Assembly: GCF_036417845.1 (NCBI RefSeq)
Contig: NC_089985.1
Location: 26,060,583-26,124,582, forward strand
Source: Apteryx mantelli
Lineage: Eukaryota; Chordata; Aves; Apterygiformes; Apterygidae
Length of the DNA: 64,000 nucleotides
Direction: 5' to 3'
How positions within the stretch are numbered: the first letter of the stretch is position 1; each line of letters opens with the position of its first letter. The translations under genes and the position numbers were made by a program. Positions 1 to 13,412 of the stretch are shown in pieces. Below the pieces are notes generated by a model. The model saw only the letters and a program-made list of their open reading frames with translations, did not search any database and was not told where the DNA came from.

Positions 1-1125
1 AGCTGATATGAAGCCTTTCGCCATAAAGCACTCTGTCTTGAAAAGATGTGCAATGCTCATTTCAAGGTCCTTTACTTCACTTTTTAGGAAGATGTACATC
101 TCTTTTGTTTATACAATATTAATTCTCTGGCCACATCCATAACTCAGTTGAGCAGATACTCCTTAATCTTTTATTCCTATTACCTTTTAAATGTTTGTGT
201 TTCTCTGTGGCCTCTGCAGACCCTTCTGACATTGGGCTTTCTAAGGACAGTACTTTCCAATTTCTAGTGTCAACTTCTTTGTGCTCATTTGTTGTCCCAA
301 TGCTGCATCTTGCCAAGCTCTCTCCAATTCTAGGATCCTGATTATTTTATAGAAAATGTTTAAGGCTTCATATGAAACTAGTGCAATTCTCTTAATGCTC
401 ATTCAAGAAAATGAATCTCAGCTCTGTCTGCAGACAGGCTGGCTCATTGTAAAATGTACTTACTTCTAACATAGAAGCATAAATGTGGTAGAGGCAATAA
501 CTTCTGGTTTGTTAGTCAAATGCAGTTTTGGAAGAAATAGTACCGAGTCTAGTTGTGTCCTTAATGAATTCACCGTCTCCAGTCTTCCCTCTTGGTGAGG
601 TAACCAGGGCACTTCAGCAGGCATGACTAGTCTAAACACTGACTTCTTTTTTAGTTAAAATAAACATATGCAGACTTTAATTTCTACCAATACTGCTACT
701 TTTCCCTTTCCAGTTTCTCAAGAATAACTCTGGAACAGGTATTCAGGCTCCACCATAGACACGGCATGGCTCCACTGAGGATACTGCAAGAAATGACCAC
801 ATAGGGAGCTTTAATTTACATTATTCATATTCAGAATATTTTGTGAGCTTTAGTGGCACAGATTAGCCCGGGGAAACGGTATGTGTGCTTCTGCATAAAT
901 TCACGTTTTCAGAGGTTTTCTTTTGTCTTTGACATAAGTCTCCTGCTAAATGGTGCTGGATCAAAAATGCAGATCAGGTTATTAAATGTCTGACCTGCAA
1001 GGCAAGTCACCTATACATAGCAGAGTCTTCATTGCCTGAACTTCACATAGACATCTGTTTAGAAATTGTTATTGTGGAAGGCTTGCAGACATTAATGGTT
1101 GCAGAGAACATGTTCCTACTAAGGA

Positions 1126-1156
1126 AGTAATTACTGTGATCAGTAATTACTGATCA
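1126..1156. repeat. Duplicated AGTAATTACT within a 20-bp palindrome
   Basis: AGTAATTACT occurs at 1126-1135 and 1142-1151. The second lies at the centre of a perfect palindrome, TGATCAGTAATTACTGATCA, at 1137-1156. TAATTA is the core recognised by many homeodomain proteins; no function is shown by sequence alone. Confidence 0.9.
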
Positions 1157-3414
1157 TTAATTGCTAAGACAGAAATGAACGTATTTTGAAATAGGAGCAC
1201 ATCTCTGCTCAAAGCAAGGATTATGGTGTAAGAGCTTCGCTCTGTTCAGATCAGATTTGGCCAGCAGTAAGCACTGGACAGTCGTGATTCTCAAGTGAAG
1301 ATAAGTGATGCTCCCACATCAACTGAAAATTTCTTTTGTAGTAGTATTAGGATTTTCTTTTCTTTTAAGAAAGACTTAAATGGAGTGTTTTCTGTCTGAG
1401 ATATGTACAGGAGTCAGGTCTTGCATTCAGCCGAGGCAACTGATCGCACATAAGGCAGCTGATTACATTCAAATGTGTTATTTTTCTGTTATTTCAGTCA
1501 ATAGCAAAACCAAAACAAGTATGTCAAAAATAGCTTGCTAGAGACTCACAGGTGAGTTTTATAAAATTCATTTTTATATATTTCAGTAGAAATTCAGTAT
1601 TTGGCATTGTATCTTTAAAAAAAAAAAAGTCCTGATAACCTGTTTTGGAAGGGTTGTGTGGGTTAATAAAGGAACTGACTCGCCAAGTCCGTCTCTGAAA
1701 GCCAACTTAAGTTCTCTGGCAAGATTAAATTTTGTTTCTGCTCAGTCCTGCCTGGCCACTGAAGCAAACTGAAACAAAACCAGCTACATAATTTGGCACT
1801 ATTACCACTGTTGTGTTTGGGGGGAGAGGGGGGTTGTTTGTTTTCTTTTTCTGGAAAGAGGCACCATACAAGAGCTGTCCTAGAAACCATGGCATATGTT
1901 TCCTCCTACACCTCATTAAAAGGGTGGTCTTTTCAGACAAGAACACTGCATATGTCCATGTCTCTCTGCACTTCAGTATTGTTGGTGTCCTTTCTGAGTC
2001 ACAGATCTGCAGCTGTGGAGAACATCATCTCCAAGAGAGCACAGGCTTTCAGCTAACTAGAAAGGTGAGTGTTTTAGAGGTAGAGCCAATCTTCTGCTTG
2101 TTGATCAGAAACGGCAAGCTCTGTTTAAATAATTTTTAGCAGGAAATTCCAGATTATGCCTCTTAGTAAAGGTGAGGCATCTACCAATACTACAGGATTT
2201 CATTTTGCAAACAACACAAAAGTGTTCTGGAGAGTTTCGCCTACCCAGATGCCTGAGTGTCTGATGTCATCACTGTGCTTAAAACAGTGAAAGTCATAAA
2301 TCTCAAGCATCTCTTGTTCTTCCAACATTAACTGTACAGAGGAGCGCTAGGAATTGCTCATTTATTTGTTGGGGTGGTGGTGTTGCTATAATTAGCCACT
2401 AGGTATTCACCAAAGTTTAATACACTAGTTTATGGTGCAATATCTATTATAAGCCTCTGACTGGACTACTAAGGCCTGTACTAAAAGAACGTAGTAGAAA
2501 GATCTGAAGTGAGCAGTGCTGTTGAAAGGCAAATAGAAACTGGTGAGAGATGTTGATGGAGGAGGACATGAATTGGATGCCTCTATTTTTCCTGCTGACA
2601 TCAAAGTCCTCTGCAAGTTTGCCTGGTTTTTGGGAGGTGCTATGAGTTGACTCCTGTAGCTGCATACATCCAGAAACTTCCAAATGTAGTGCTTTCACTG
2701 AAGTAGTGAGCATTAGGGAAGGAAGTGCTGGGTTATTTCAGACCCTCTTCCATATCCCTTGTCTACAGTGGTTTGTTAAGCACGTGGGGAATCCTGCTCA
2801 AATGTTGCAGAGAAGAACTGTTCTAGCGTAGTTTCTAGAATAAATCAGGCTTTATACTACTTGGCTGTTGGTCTTACTGATCTTTGTCCAGTAAGTCTGA
2901 ATCCTGTTGGTTGATCTGAACTGTTCTTAAGGAGGGAATAGTCTGAAAGAGAAAACCCCACCAATTCATTGGAAAAAGAAGTCAGGGCAGAACAGAGAGG
3001 TGCTCTCAAAGTCTATATGAAGAAAAGGAGGGGGTGTGATCTGATGGTCTGCATGGGAGAGAGCCTTTATCAGCACTTCAGCCACCATGATGGATCCTGC
3101 AGCTTCACTGATGCTAGCAAGTCCAACCATGAAACTCCAATCCATGCAAAATGGAGCTTCATTAGTGCCACACAGCAATCTGTTATTATTGCAACCTTAA
3201 AAGTAAGTGTACCACTAAGCCTCTTCTGGCTCACGGGGTGTGACTTTACTGTCACAAAATAAAACAACCAGGTTTCCTTGACCCCAGGGCTCTGGGTTAG
3301 GACATTTCCCTTCTAAATGAGTGTTTTCCAAACTTTCTTAAACACTATATACCTCCAGTATTGCTAAAATACCAGTTTTTGACTGTATTTAATATGATTA
3401 TTCGTCTGGACCTG

Positions 3415-3840
3415 AAATGCATGTGAAGTTCTGGTCACCCATCTTGGAAACACAGAGTAAACAGAAAAGGTGGAGGAGGAGACCTTGCTGCAGTACAGAA
3501 CTGCTTTCAGTGAGGTGAGGATAATTAGATTAAATCCCTTCAGCTCAAAAAGCTGTATTTCTGAAAGGAGTAGGGGAAAAAAACAAAGAAGGCTCTATAA
3601 CATCTTGAATGGTATGGAGAAAATGAATTGAGAATGATAGTACAAAAACTTGATGACAGCCAGAGAAATACCCAGGCAGCAAATTCAAGCAGAAGGAAGT
3701 ACTTTGTCATGCAATGCACAACTGAACTGTCAAATTCATTGCCAGGATGTTGCAGGGGCCAAAAGTACAGCTGGAAGTAAATTAACAGAGGAGAGGTCCA
3801 TTAATAGCTGTTCAACATTTTGATCCAAATGCAATATCTG
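3415..3840 (+). mobile_element. Ancient L3/CR1-like LINE fragment
   Basis: Degenerate sequence that still follows the 3' part of L3/CR1 elements: GTTCTGGTCACCCATCTTGG near 3428, a decayed middle, then AATTCATTGCCAGGATGTTG near 3736 and GAGGTCCATTAATAGCTGTT near 3793. These match the conserved order in the L3 family from memory. It has no open frame and is much older than the 24.7-kb CR1 copy. Confidence 0.7.
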
Positions 3841-4382
3841 GCTCGGGAAGTGCATACACTGCCTCTTACCATAAGCTAGGGAAAATATACCAGAGAAAGA
3901 ATCTTTCTATACTTGCCCTCCTTCTGTTACTCTTTCCTTAAGCTGCCAGTACTGACTGCTGCTAAGTCAGGCTACTTGGACATACAGGTCTCTGTGACCC
4001 AGTTAGCTTGTTCATGTATTATGAATAAGCTATAATACTGATAGCTGTTTAGCAGACTCATTTTGAATCACTTGCTGTGATCCTGAAGGTCACAAGTAGT
4101 CTAGGGGCTGCAGGGGCTGGGAGGCATTTCTCTGGACCTACTCCTTAGTCTACAATAATTTTGCCAGTGTTTCTGTCCCACCAGGCTGCATTTGGGCTTA
4201 ATCAGGGTGTCAGATGGCATAAGCTGAACCATTGTTAGCACCGGAAATGGTTGCTCTGAGGTCAGATATTAATTTTTTTCTTCTCTGCTTCAGTATATCC
4301 ATCCTAGCACAGATACTAGAAAATGGAGCAATTCCACTATTAAGACCGGCTGAGATATTTTTGTCAACAGTATAAAAGGATT

Positions 4383-4397
4383 CCCCCCCCCCCCCCC
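4383..4397 (+). repeat. C15 homopolymer
   Basis: Fifteen consecutive C residues within AT-rich intron sequence; unusual composition for the locus. Confidence 0.95.
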
Positions 4398-7300
4398 AAG
4401 CAGGTCAGATTAACCCTAAGAAACAGTGCACGCTTTGTAAAGCAGAGATTTCTCATTGGGGAATGTTGTTTCTGGCTTTCCACATCAGCTGTGAAAACAT
4501 ATTGCCATCCAAGCTTTGCAAAATGATTCTTAGAAAGGCCTAGCAATGAATACTTGGCATACAGAATTTTGATATATTGAGAGCCAGACTTAACCTTCTG
4601 GAAGAGAGTGTCCTAGAGGAGGCTTTGGACAAACAGGTGTCACAGGGAGGGAGAACTCCTAGGGGTTAATAAGATCTATATTGCCATGGGGAAGCTGATG
4701 GCAATTGATAACCTGTCAGTTTGTGCTGTGGAGATTATGGGTTCAGGGCAGGCTTCTCCTGAACAGACTGATATGAATTAAGCAAACTTGAAAATATCAG
4801 TATTAGTGGTAGGGAATAGCTGTTTGGAAAAGGCGCCCCTCTCTTCTGCCCTCATGCCCCTGTTCCACAGCTAATCAGATCACTGAAGTTGCAAAGTACA
4901 ACTGCTGATCTTTTTAGGTCTGTAAATGCCAGACACGCAGGAACCATTTTTAGGTAGGTTTGATAAATGGCAGACTGCCAGGAATAGCATTCATCTTGTT
5001 ATCTCATATAATGCCATGAGCAGCCTGAAAGCCCTTTCTGACAGAAAAGCCTCAAGTTTGGCCTGCATTGCCCAGATCCTGAGATGTTGAATATAGAGTG
5101 CTTTTATGGAAGCAGGACTTCAAGAGAAACAGATATGTGGCATGGCCAGTACTGGATGGCAAGCACTCTTCTGTGGCTGTGTTTCCACAGCTCCCCAAGC
5201 TGTGAGCCTCTTACATGGAAGCCCGTGACCTCAGTGATGAGCTTATCAAACAAGGCAAAGCTGCTGAGTTTGGGCAGCAGGGCCATCGGGGCCTGGCATC
5301 CCTGCTCTCAAGAGCCCATGCTGCCGGCAAGCACAGAACACCAGGGTGGGCAGCCGCCAGCCAGCCTTCGGCAGAGACTGCTGAGTTCATGGCGCTCGTG
5401 GGAAAAGGCTCCCTTGCCTCCCCTGCCCACTAGCTGTGACTGCTCCCTGGATGGCGCTGGGGTGCATGTGCTGCCCTTCCCTGGGCTTGCTGTCTTGTGA
5501 TCGGGCTTTGATATTTCCCAAACATGGCTTTTTCTCTCTGAGGTTCGTACTTGAGTCTCGGCACAGATGTCAGCAGCCACCAGAAACTGCCAAAAAGCTT
5601 TTGTGCAGTTGAAATGTACTCTGTCCACACTTGGTTTTAAGGACTAAAAGCACTACTTGTAATTCTGCACACAGTTTCTCAAATTTTAACCTATTTTCTA
5701 CTTTGTTTAGTTTTCTTGCGCTCTTTACGAGATTGCTGCACACAACCACAAGCCCAACTGTAGCCCTGGAGGGTCTGCAGCCCTTCTAGCTTGCCGCGAT
5801 GTTCCTGAAACTTCTTAAGCTTTGGTTTGTATTGCTCTGGGATGTAACGTAAGCAGAAGACTGTTAATAAAGCAGTGTGTAAGGTCTTATTCAGATGTGT
5901 ACAAATGCTAAGTCCATGTCTAAAAATACTGCCCTGTTTTGCATTCCTGAAAGCAGATTCACCAAATACCTGCAGCATCTCACATGAAGTGCTCTACTGC
6001 TAAGAAACTGAGCTTCTCAGAACAGTACTGAAAACCAGTTTTTACCTTTAGCCTTGCAGAATACTTAAAGTGGTTGTCAATATGTATTTAAACACATGGA
6101 ATGGGATACAGTCTTGGCCCTAACAGGAGGGATCCAGTATGGGAAAGGGCCTACATATATCCATCAAAGAAGTATAAATGTTGGCTATCTGTTCTGAGAA
6201 GCTGGTATAACTTGGAGCGGTAAGGAATGTGGGTGAACTGCTTAAGAAACTAGGTATAGATCTAGCTGACAGTTTCAATCAGGATGAAGTGAAAGGATAA
6301 AGACATATGATGACTGTCTTTGTGTAATATTAGGATTCAAGGAGAGGAGTGTGGTCTGGGGGGTTTCTTTCCTTTTTCCTTGTTTTTCTTTCAGGCCTAT
6401 ATCTTCTGTCTGTGATGTAAGTATGTAAGTAGCTAGGAATCAATCCTCTAAGGTGCCAGTGCTTAACTCAGAACCTGTAATCAGTCCCCTTAATTTAAAG
6501 CACTTACTTAAATTCTTTCCTGCATTGTCTGCTTACCATCTCTCTGAGCTGATCTTGTAACCATGTTTTTCAGTATTGGAAAGTCTGACATAATGTAACA
6601 TTAGTCAAGATGATATGGTTTTAGCTTTAAAGTGGTTTTGGGCCCTAAACGTTAGCAAGGAGATTTTAGGCTGTAGTGTGGTTCCCGCATAAGTGCATGG
6701 CTAATAATAACAGAACTTGCCTGTATAGCAATATTATGTGTAGTAATATTAAACATATCCTGCAGTGAGTTTTAGGAATGAGCTAAATCCATATGGAGCA
6801 TGTATCTTTAAAGAAAGCTTATCTTTGTCATTTGTTTTCTGTCTGCTTCCTCGTGCTCACCAGGGATGGGAGAAGCTGTCTATTCTTTGTTGATACAGAA
6901 AGTATCTGACATGCCTCCCCTGTGCGTTCACCACTCTAGTAATGCGGCTCCCCAATAGGCATGAGATTTTCTGTACATTCTCCCCTTTTTGCCTAACAGA
7001 AAATAGATGCATGCATTTAGCTTGTGGGGATGAGGAACCCCAGAAGATGACGGGGTGAGGAGGCCACTGCAGAAAATGCTAATTGGCCTTCAGAAGAAGG
7101 AGTGCTTGTCACACCTACCCTTTCCAGTGCAAGACATCACCCCTGCCCCGGCACAGACAGTGGTGTCAGTGATAACTCTTGCCGAGACCAGCAGCACAAT
7201 CTTTTTCAAGTGTGTTTTAATGTGCCTAAGTAACGTGTCACCCCGCAGTATGTGTCATCCAGCCCCAGCCAAATTCTGCATGGGAAGTAGAGACACTCAG

Positions 7301-10300
7301 CATCTCTGAAAGGCAGGCCTCTCTGCTTCTGAGTCTATATATGATTTAGGAGCTCAACCCAGCCTTATTTTGAGAAGTTCTGGCCTGTATTTCTAAACTG
7401 ATCCTTAAAGCTTGAGCTGCCAATATACTAAGAGGGTTTTTTTTTTTTAAAGATGTTCCCACCACCACTTCCTCTGGTTTTGCTGCTTTAAGAAAGTTAA
7501 GCATGAAACAAAGTGATATTTAGGAGATGGGGTAGTATGTTTGAGAGCATCTCAAGCTGTGACTGCTTCTCATAGCAGCTCAGGCTGTAGAAAGCTAAAT
7601 TTTAAGTGAATGATTGAAAGAACTCCTGAAGGTCACTGCTAAAAGGAGCTAGGAACCTCCCCGATGTCCAGCCTGTTCTTCACTTTGTGCCAACTTCAAA
7701 TTTAGGCTTGTGTTTGGGCTCATCTACAAAGTGAGGCCTAATTTGATGAGAGAATTCTTCTGAGGACATCTGAATTTCCAGGTAGACTTTTTCTAAAGCT
7801 GGTCTGTCAGCGAGAATTGCATTGATCCAGCAGTGATGCCTAGATAGATGCTCTCTGAAATGCAGATGCTGTAATAGCCTACAAATGTCTTAAGTACTTA
7901 CTATGAGACATTAGTCATACTGAGAAATAGCTTTGTCCAACTGTAGCTCAGGCTAACACAGTAATTCAACAGAAAAGTGTGGAAACTTTGGCTTCCTCAG
8001 TCTGTCATGAGTTGCACTTTTCGGAACATGCATGAAAGATCTCTGGGTCTTGCCTGAGGCTCCTATATACAGTGTGTTGGCCTTCCTTCTTGTTTTCACA
8101 AACTAGGTCATTTTGATAGAAACACTAGTTGGAGGTACTCCAGGACTTGTGGAAACCTAATTCAGTGTGCTTGGAGGGTCAAAGTCATTTGTTCTTTCCA
8201 TAACACTCCACTTCTCTGGAGTAAGCTGCTGTGACACCCCACTGGGCTGTTGTCTTAGCAAGCTGCTTCCTGGGAAACAAATTTCTTGGTGATACCTTCC
8301 GCACTGTAGTTTCCAAATTAGGTTAATCTCAGTGAAAACAGTTCTTTTTAATATGGAAGCCAACCAGACACCCACTGCAGCATAGAGAAGAGCTGATTTA
8401 TTTCAAAATTCTAGAAATTAAAAGGTTTTTTTCACTCGCATTCCTGATTCTTGGCCTGAACAAGGAATGGAAGTGCCAAAATACCGCGAGAGTGTCTGTT
8501 GTTGCAGTATGTCTGGCCGAACCAGAAGCAGGAAATTCTTGTGAGAGCCTGTCTCATGAGGTTGCCAGCCAGCTTTGAAGTTTGCCTGTTGCTCGTTATT
8601 AGTATGAACTGGTGAGGTGGGAATGTAGCCGAGAGAAAAATCTTTGAAGATGGGTAAAATGGCTAATTAGAAATGATAGTAGAGTTGGGGGGTGGGGGCA
8701 GGCGGAGGTGGTTTTCTTTTGTGTTTGAAACAAAAGAATACGTAAAGTAAACTTGCATCATCTTCCTTTTACTTCCAGTGGTGGTGAAAATACAGAGAAA
8801 ATTCCCTGTACAAATTGGGAACTCCTCTGCTGAAGTTGGTTTGATCCTCTACCCTGATTTTGGTCTCCCCTTGGTCTGAAGGGGACCAGAATCAGTGCCT
8901 TGGTTCATAATGTCCTTTTCTAAACTTGTAGGTAAGGAATTTTTTCTTAGTCTGAGCTAGACTCCCTGCTCTAAAGCTTTCTGTGTTGTCATGTGCAGAG
9001 CCGCATTGGCGGAGGCGGTCATGGAGGCACTGGAGTAAGAAGACCAGGGTTTTAACCCCCTTGTCCAATAGACTTATTCCTTGTTGGCTCCATTTCAAGA
9101 CTATTTAAAAAGCCGTAGCCAGTCTTTGCTGCTGTTTTCAACATTATTGCTCCTGGTGGAGCTGTAACAGTGGGAATCTTTAAAGGAAAAAGACATAATG
9201 GAAACTGATTAGAAAAGTGGAGGGAAAAAGTGTTGGGGTACAATAAAGCATTGGCCAAAGAATGGAAGGGGGTAAGGTGAGGCCTTGAAAGGCATGTACT
9301 CTATCACAGCAGGGCAGGAAATAGCCTGAGGAGAATTCTTCTTTGCTCCATTCATAACCTGCTTTGTACCTCATTAACTTTCTGTTAATGCTTTTTTTTT
9401 TTTCTTCTAAAATCCAGAGTAGTTTATTCCCACTGAAGTCGATGTGAAGAGTCATTCAGCCCTGAGCACATGAATCCTCTCATGCAAATTAAACAGGAGA
9501 AGTTCCTAGGCTTGCTCTCATTCTGAAGAGATGAGAAGCATGTTGAAGCTGTCCTGGTGATACATGCTTTATTTACTCTGTTTCCACTGTAGCTACAATA
9601 AGCTTCCTAGGGATGCCTTTTCTATGATGCTTGCACTGTTGTTTTATTGGACATGTAAAATAAGCCCTGTGAAACCAGCTGCAAACCTTTGAACCTTGCT
9701 ACTGGCTGTATTACGCCTGTTGGATTGTCAAAAGCTGCTCTGTTATGAAGGAAACTGTGTAAAAGCTGTATGGCTTAAAATATACCCAATTGTTTAAGAT
9801 CTTGAAGATTTTTCTCTTTGAGCTATTCCCCCTTTACCTAACACAATTCTGTTTTTGTTAACTGCTGTTCTGCAATGCTAAAATTACATTCCAGGTATTT
9901 TAAACTGTGCTTAATTATATCCTTTAGGAAAGACAGCTGGGGTTTTGTCTTGCTGATGAAGCCTAATTTGAATGACTTTTCCTCGTCAAGCCCATTTTAA
10001 TTAAAGATTCATTGTGCTCTAAATAACGTAAGAATGAAAATGCAAAAGTATCCTATGGGCAGCCAGCTGCAGAAAGGAAGGGATTAACCTGTTCTTCATC
10101 CATGACAGATAGGGATATAAAGTTGTGGGTTTAAAATGCAGCAATGAAGATTTGGGTTAGATATGAAAAATGGGAGGGATAGTAAAGTATTAGGATAGGT
10201 TGTCTAGGTGTCTGGGGGCTTTGTGGCCCTGGAGATCTGTAAGGACAGGGTAGAAATGCACCTGTGGGATGAGCTTGTCCTGCCTGTGGGTAGGATAGAC

Positions 10301-13300
10301 CTGTCACTACCCTTTGCTGCCCTTTGACTCTGAGACATGTCTTTGAACCAGTAAAGATGAAGTAAGCTGTTCTGCAAGATCTGCAGTCCAGCTTTTGAGG
10401 ACCAGTGTCTTTGGCAATTCAGAGATTTTCTGCTGTCATATGTCTCTTTACTTGCTCTTACTCTGTTATGAAGCTGAGAAGATGGCATCTGTGTGTCTGA
10501 CTGTCCCTGGGCTGCCTATTAAAGACTGTCAGTACTGGCATAAATCTTACCTGTATAGGAGAAAGGAAAAGTGGCAGCCTAAAGAAAGACAGTTTTTCCC
10601 AACTCTTTTGCATGAGAATAAAGCATGAAGAAAACATATTTCCATATGAACTGAGTGAGGAGATCAGCTTGTAACAGATCTGGAACACTGAAAGTTGAAA
10701 ACTTTAAAAAGAATATGGTAATGCGTTGTCTAGCTCTGCTTATTGTAGACAGCACAAAAGCAAGAGGATTGACTTTTGCAGCCTTTTGCAAAGCCTGTGT
10801 GTTTAGGAATCAATGGGTCTGTGACCCTACTGAGGAAACGGCAACCCAAAAGACGGAGAATGAAAATCCGTGAACTGGTGCAGCTGGTTTGAGCAGGGAG
10901 CGCTGGTCTTATGACAGCTGCAACAAGATGTGCGAATTGTGTGAAGAGCAGGAAGGCAGCGAGGATGGGTGCCAGGTAGATGTTCAGCAGTGAACACTTG
11001 CAAGCACCCACTTGAAAAACTCTTGTGCTGAGATAGTTGGTGACAGCCGGCTCTGTGTCAGAGAAATGCTTCATGTGATTCCCCCGAGTGGTATCGCAGT
11101 GCCTCTGGAGTAGCCACGCAGACGATTAGGTTGGAACTCCAGCTTTTGCTTCAAAGCAGAGATGAAAAGCAGTATGTAGGTTTTGCTTGAAAGGAGAGAA
11201 AGATTTGGTGGATTTTATTTGTTTTTGAAAGGAGCAATAACTTACATGAAGAGGGTCATTTCATATAAATCTGAGAGGCATAAAAATTTGCAGCAAATCT
11301 CATGAGCCTGGAAATAAATTCCAGGCTATACTTAAAAAGCTTTTTTGTATTCTTTCTGAAGTGCCTGTTGACCTTTTTTGCTCTGATCAAGAGAGGAAAT
11401 CTTAAATGAACAAAGAAACCATCAGAAAATGCAGCATCTCTGGTCAGATTTGCCATTCTGTGAGGAGCCTACTAAAAACTGTGCTATTTGTTTTTTCTGG
11501 TCTGAGTTTCTTTCCTCAAAGCTCCTGTCTGGGTTTGTTTTTTGGCTAAATCAAATAGTTGGGGTTTTTTTGTTTTTGTACACAGAACAATAAAATAGTG
11601 AGTACAGGTTCTTCTCTGGTATGAGTCCTTTGTGGCTCTCATTCATTTGGTTTCTTAGAATTCAAAGGTATTTTGAGCAATTTTGATTCTCTACCAGCTC
11701 CAGCTGTTGAGCTGTGGCCAGGCTCCACTTCACTGCCTCTGCTCCAGGACTCTGCCCTGAATCTGTGCCTTGGCACAAGGTCCAGCCAGTCGCGGTGCTG
11801 GGCTCCCACGCCACCAGGCCGGTGGCGGGGGTAATGCCTGGGGAGCCAGCAGCTCCTCGGTTTCCAAGTGGGCTCCCGCAGAGCTTCAGTCTCTTCCCTC
11901 AGCCAAGCCGGCTGGGCAGAGGCGTATGGTTTTCTGTGCATCTGCTGCAGATAATGAATCCTCTGTGCCATAGAGGTGTAGGAAGGAGTCATTAATTTCT
12001 GTAAGAGCACTTGAAAGGTACTGTTTATGTGCCAAGTATTTGTTGATGTGACTCTAGATTTCAGTTGCAATTGAGAACAGAAATGTAATTAAATCCTTTA
12101 GTTCTGTAATTTGAGTGGTCCGCAAGTGGCTGGTTCTATCAAATCTCCTCTTTCCTTTTTTTTGGGGGTGTTTTCACATTCTTGGTGTACCTGCACACTA
12201 GATTTATATTAGTTTGATTTGTCTGTTTTTGTTTTTAATCCAAAAGGGATGATTAGACATTGGAGTCTGACTGACTTCCTGTATAACAGGCCATTGAATG
12301 TCATCATTCCCCTCTGCTGAGCCAGATTACTTGCATCTGACCACATTCACAAACCTTAATACTACCGGGCCCATTCCTGCTGTCCTGTTACGTAAGCAAA
12401 ATTCCTTAGAAATAATCATGTGGAGTGTCGATCCAAACCATGAGCTCCTGCACTCTGCTTGGTCTGACTTCTTGTGTGCCTCCTGCATGGAAACAGCCAA
12501 CTCCTTGCAGGAGAACTCAAAGCACTGAAATTTATTTATATAAATCCTCCATGCAATGCACTGAAATAAAGAGTATATTCCTGATTTGGTTTTGCTGCCT
12601 GTCAGACCCCAAGATCTATAGCAGCTCCTTTGTACCATTTCTCTGGCTGAGCTGAGGGTTTGTGCACAAGTTTGTCAGGGCCGTCAGACCTTTCAGCTGC
12701 AGCCCCCTCAGTCAGTAAGGGGGTAAGGAGCATCCTCTTGTGCTGCTGGGGTTGTCATGTACCCAGCTTGTGCTCCAGGTGCAAGGGGACGTTCTGGTTT
12801 GCTCACAGATGACAGCGGTGCTTTTCTGTTTCACTTCTGTCTAAACTGGTGAACCTCCTAGCAGGTCTGAGCTCTCGGGTGTGTTTCTCTCCTCTTGCCT
12901 TACTTTCCCTGGGGTGCTGTGATGTGCTCCAGGTACCCATCAGTAATCAAAATTCCGGTGGCACAAACCTTGTTCCAGATGCCACTCGCATGGCCTTTGC
13001 TTAGGCAAAAAACTGGAACAAGCGTGTGCTCTGGCAGAGCTGGCAGTCTTTGCTCCAAGGACTCGCTGGGCACGGTACAGGTGTAGTGCTTTGGGAAAAT
13101 CAGGAAAAATCTGGTGAACTTAGAGATTTCATTAAGAGACAGAAGAAAACACAAAAATAGTGGTGTTCTGGTGGTGGCTCAGGCCTGGTACAATCAGTCA
13201 GCTAGCGTCCTGTGAAGCATCTTCACTTGTGCAATGTTTCATCTGTTCTTCTCTGTCCTGGATAATTTCTTAAAGACCTGACTGTTACTTTGGATGCAAA

Positions 13301-13390
13301 ATTGCTATTCCATGAAATATTAAAAATGATGGGATCTCCCTTACCTTGCAAAAGTTTGCAAAGCATGACAATCCTTGGTTGAGAGAAGTC

Positions 13391-13412
13391 GTGTGTGTGT
13401 GTGTGTGTGTGT
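13391..13412 (+). repeat. (GT)11 microsatellite
   Basis: Eleven perfect GT units, continuing into GTATAA. It is likely polymorphic. Confidence 0.97.

Noticed and set aside
5084-5500. A 138-codon + strand ORF in DDAH1 intron 1
   Set aside because: Several overlapping frames on both strands are open in the same GC-richer patch, with no domain and no splice context.
11639-12070. A 143-codon minus-strand ORF in intron 1
   Set aside because: Another long frame overlaps it on the + strand and no domain or protein-like periodicity is seen.
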